A stretch of DNA of 42,662 bases from Clostridiales bacterium (GTDB taxonomy: Bacteria; Bacillota; Clostridia; Lachnospirales; Anaerotignaceae): positions 24,118 to 66,779 of the forward strand of contig JAHZAW010000004.1 of NCBI GenBank assembly GCA_019423725.1. The letters are read 5' to 3'. The number at the start of each line of letters is the position of its first letter. Within the stretch, counting starts at the first letter, position 1. A program made the translations under genes and the position numbers. Below are positions 42,609-42,662 of the stretch, piece after piece. The notes under the pieces were generated by a model that was given only the letters and a program-made list of their open reading frames with translations, was not told the DNA's origin and did no database searches.

Positions 42609-42662
42609 AAATCATAACCACGCCTAAAAGACGTGGTTTGCACTAGCCCTATAAGGGCATAT
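42609..42662 (-). mobile_element. Inverted copy of the IS200/IS605 right end, cut by the window end
   Basis: These 54 bases are the exact reverse complement of 21868-21921, including the AACCACG/CGTGGTT hairpin and the GCCCTTATAGGGC palindrome. The match starts at the IS boundary and runs to the window edge, so a second element, or a non-autonomous remnant of one, lies in minus orientation beyond it. Confidence 0.85.

Overview
The window reads as chromosome of an anaerobic, spore-lineage Firmicute, most likely a Clostridia/Lachnospiraceae-type gut bacterium. The evidence is a spo0A gene, a clostridial-type 2[4Fe-4S] ferredoxin, a Firmicute gdpP-rplI-dnaB block, class II galT, moderate GC, heavy use of ATA (Ile) and AGG/AGA (Arg) codons, and strong Shine-Dalgarno sites. 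I assign it by gene content only; there is no rRNA in the window.

Region 1 (1-21,205) is a purine/urate-type catabolic island. A minus-strand molybdenum hydroxylase operon (FAD, 2Fe-2S, and a molybdopterin subunit cut by the window start) is divergent from a plus-strand series: ygeX, ygeY, ssnA, a broken YgeV-like AAA+ regulator; then a second three-gene molybdenum hydroxylase, a PreA-like flavoprotein and a dihydropyrimidinase (HydA/HyuA type); then a BmpA/Nup-type nucleoside or purine ABC importer, a creatininase-family amidase, its lipoprotein, and a P-II nitrogen regulator. The ygeX-ygeY-ssnA-hyuA-xdh set is the kind of cluster linked to anaerobic urate/purine degradation. The likely logic is import, hydroxylation or reduction of the base, ring opening, release of nitrogen via 2,3-diaminopropionate, and P-II sensing of nitrogen status.

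The most striking feature is regulatory. The ygeX, second xdh and importer transcripts each have GTATC-N5-GATAC palindromes, then a SigA-like promoter, then a strong intrinsic terminator in the leader before the first gene. In two cases the palindromes are a pair with 19-bp centre spacing, ending exactly 7 bp before the -35. The candidate regulator has a Fis-type helix-turn-helix, but its AAA+ domain lacks the GAFTGA loop needed for sigma-54 activation, and the gene is split by a frameshift and an in-frame stop.

Region 2 (about 21,215-21,921) is an IS200/IS605-family element with a Y1 HUH transposase and a hairpin covering its ribosome-binding site. Its last 54 bases reappear, inverted, as the last 54 bases of the window.

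Region 3 (22,000-33,250) holds core genes: spo0A, a CYTH protein, a DJ-1 protein, two unknown genes, a flavin reductase, a YtcJ-like amidohydrolase, pheA, gdpP, rplI, dnaB and a 56-codon ferredoxin. A 10-bp phased A/T repeat lies at 25,522-25,610.

Region 4 (33,250-42,662) is a galactose module: mglB-mglA-mglC uptake, a small membrane protein, and the Leloir genes galK-galE-galT-galM, ending at a terminator and the inverted IS end.
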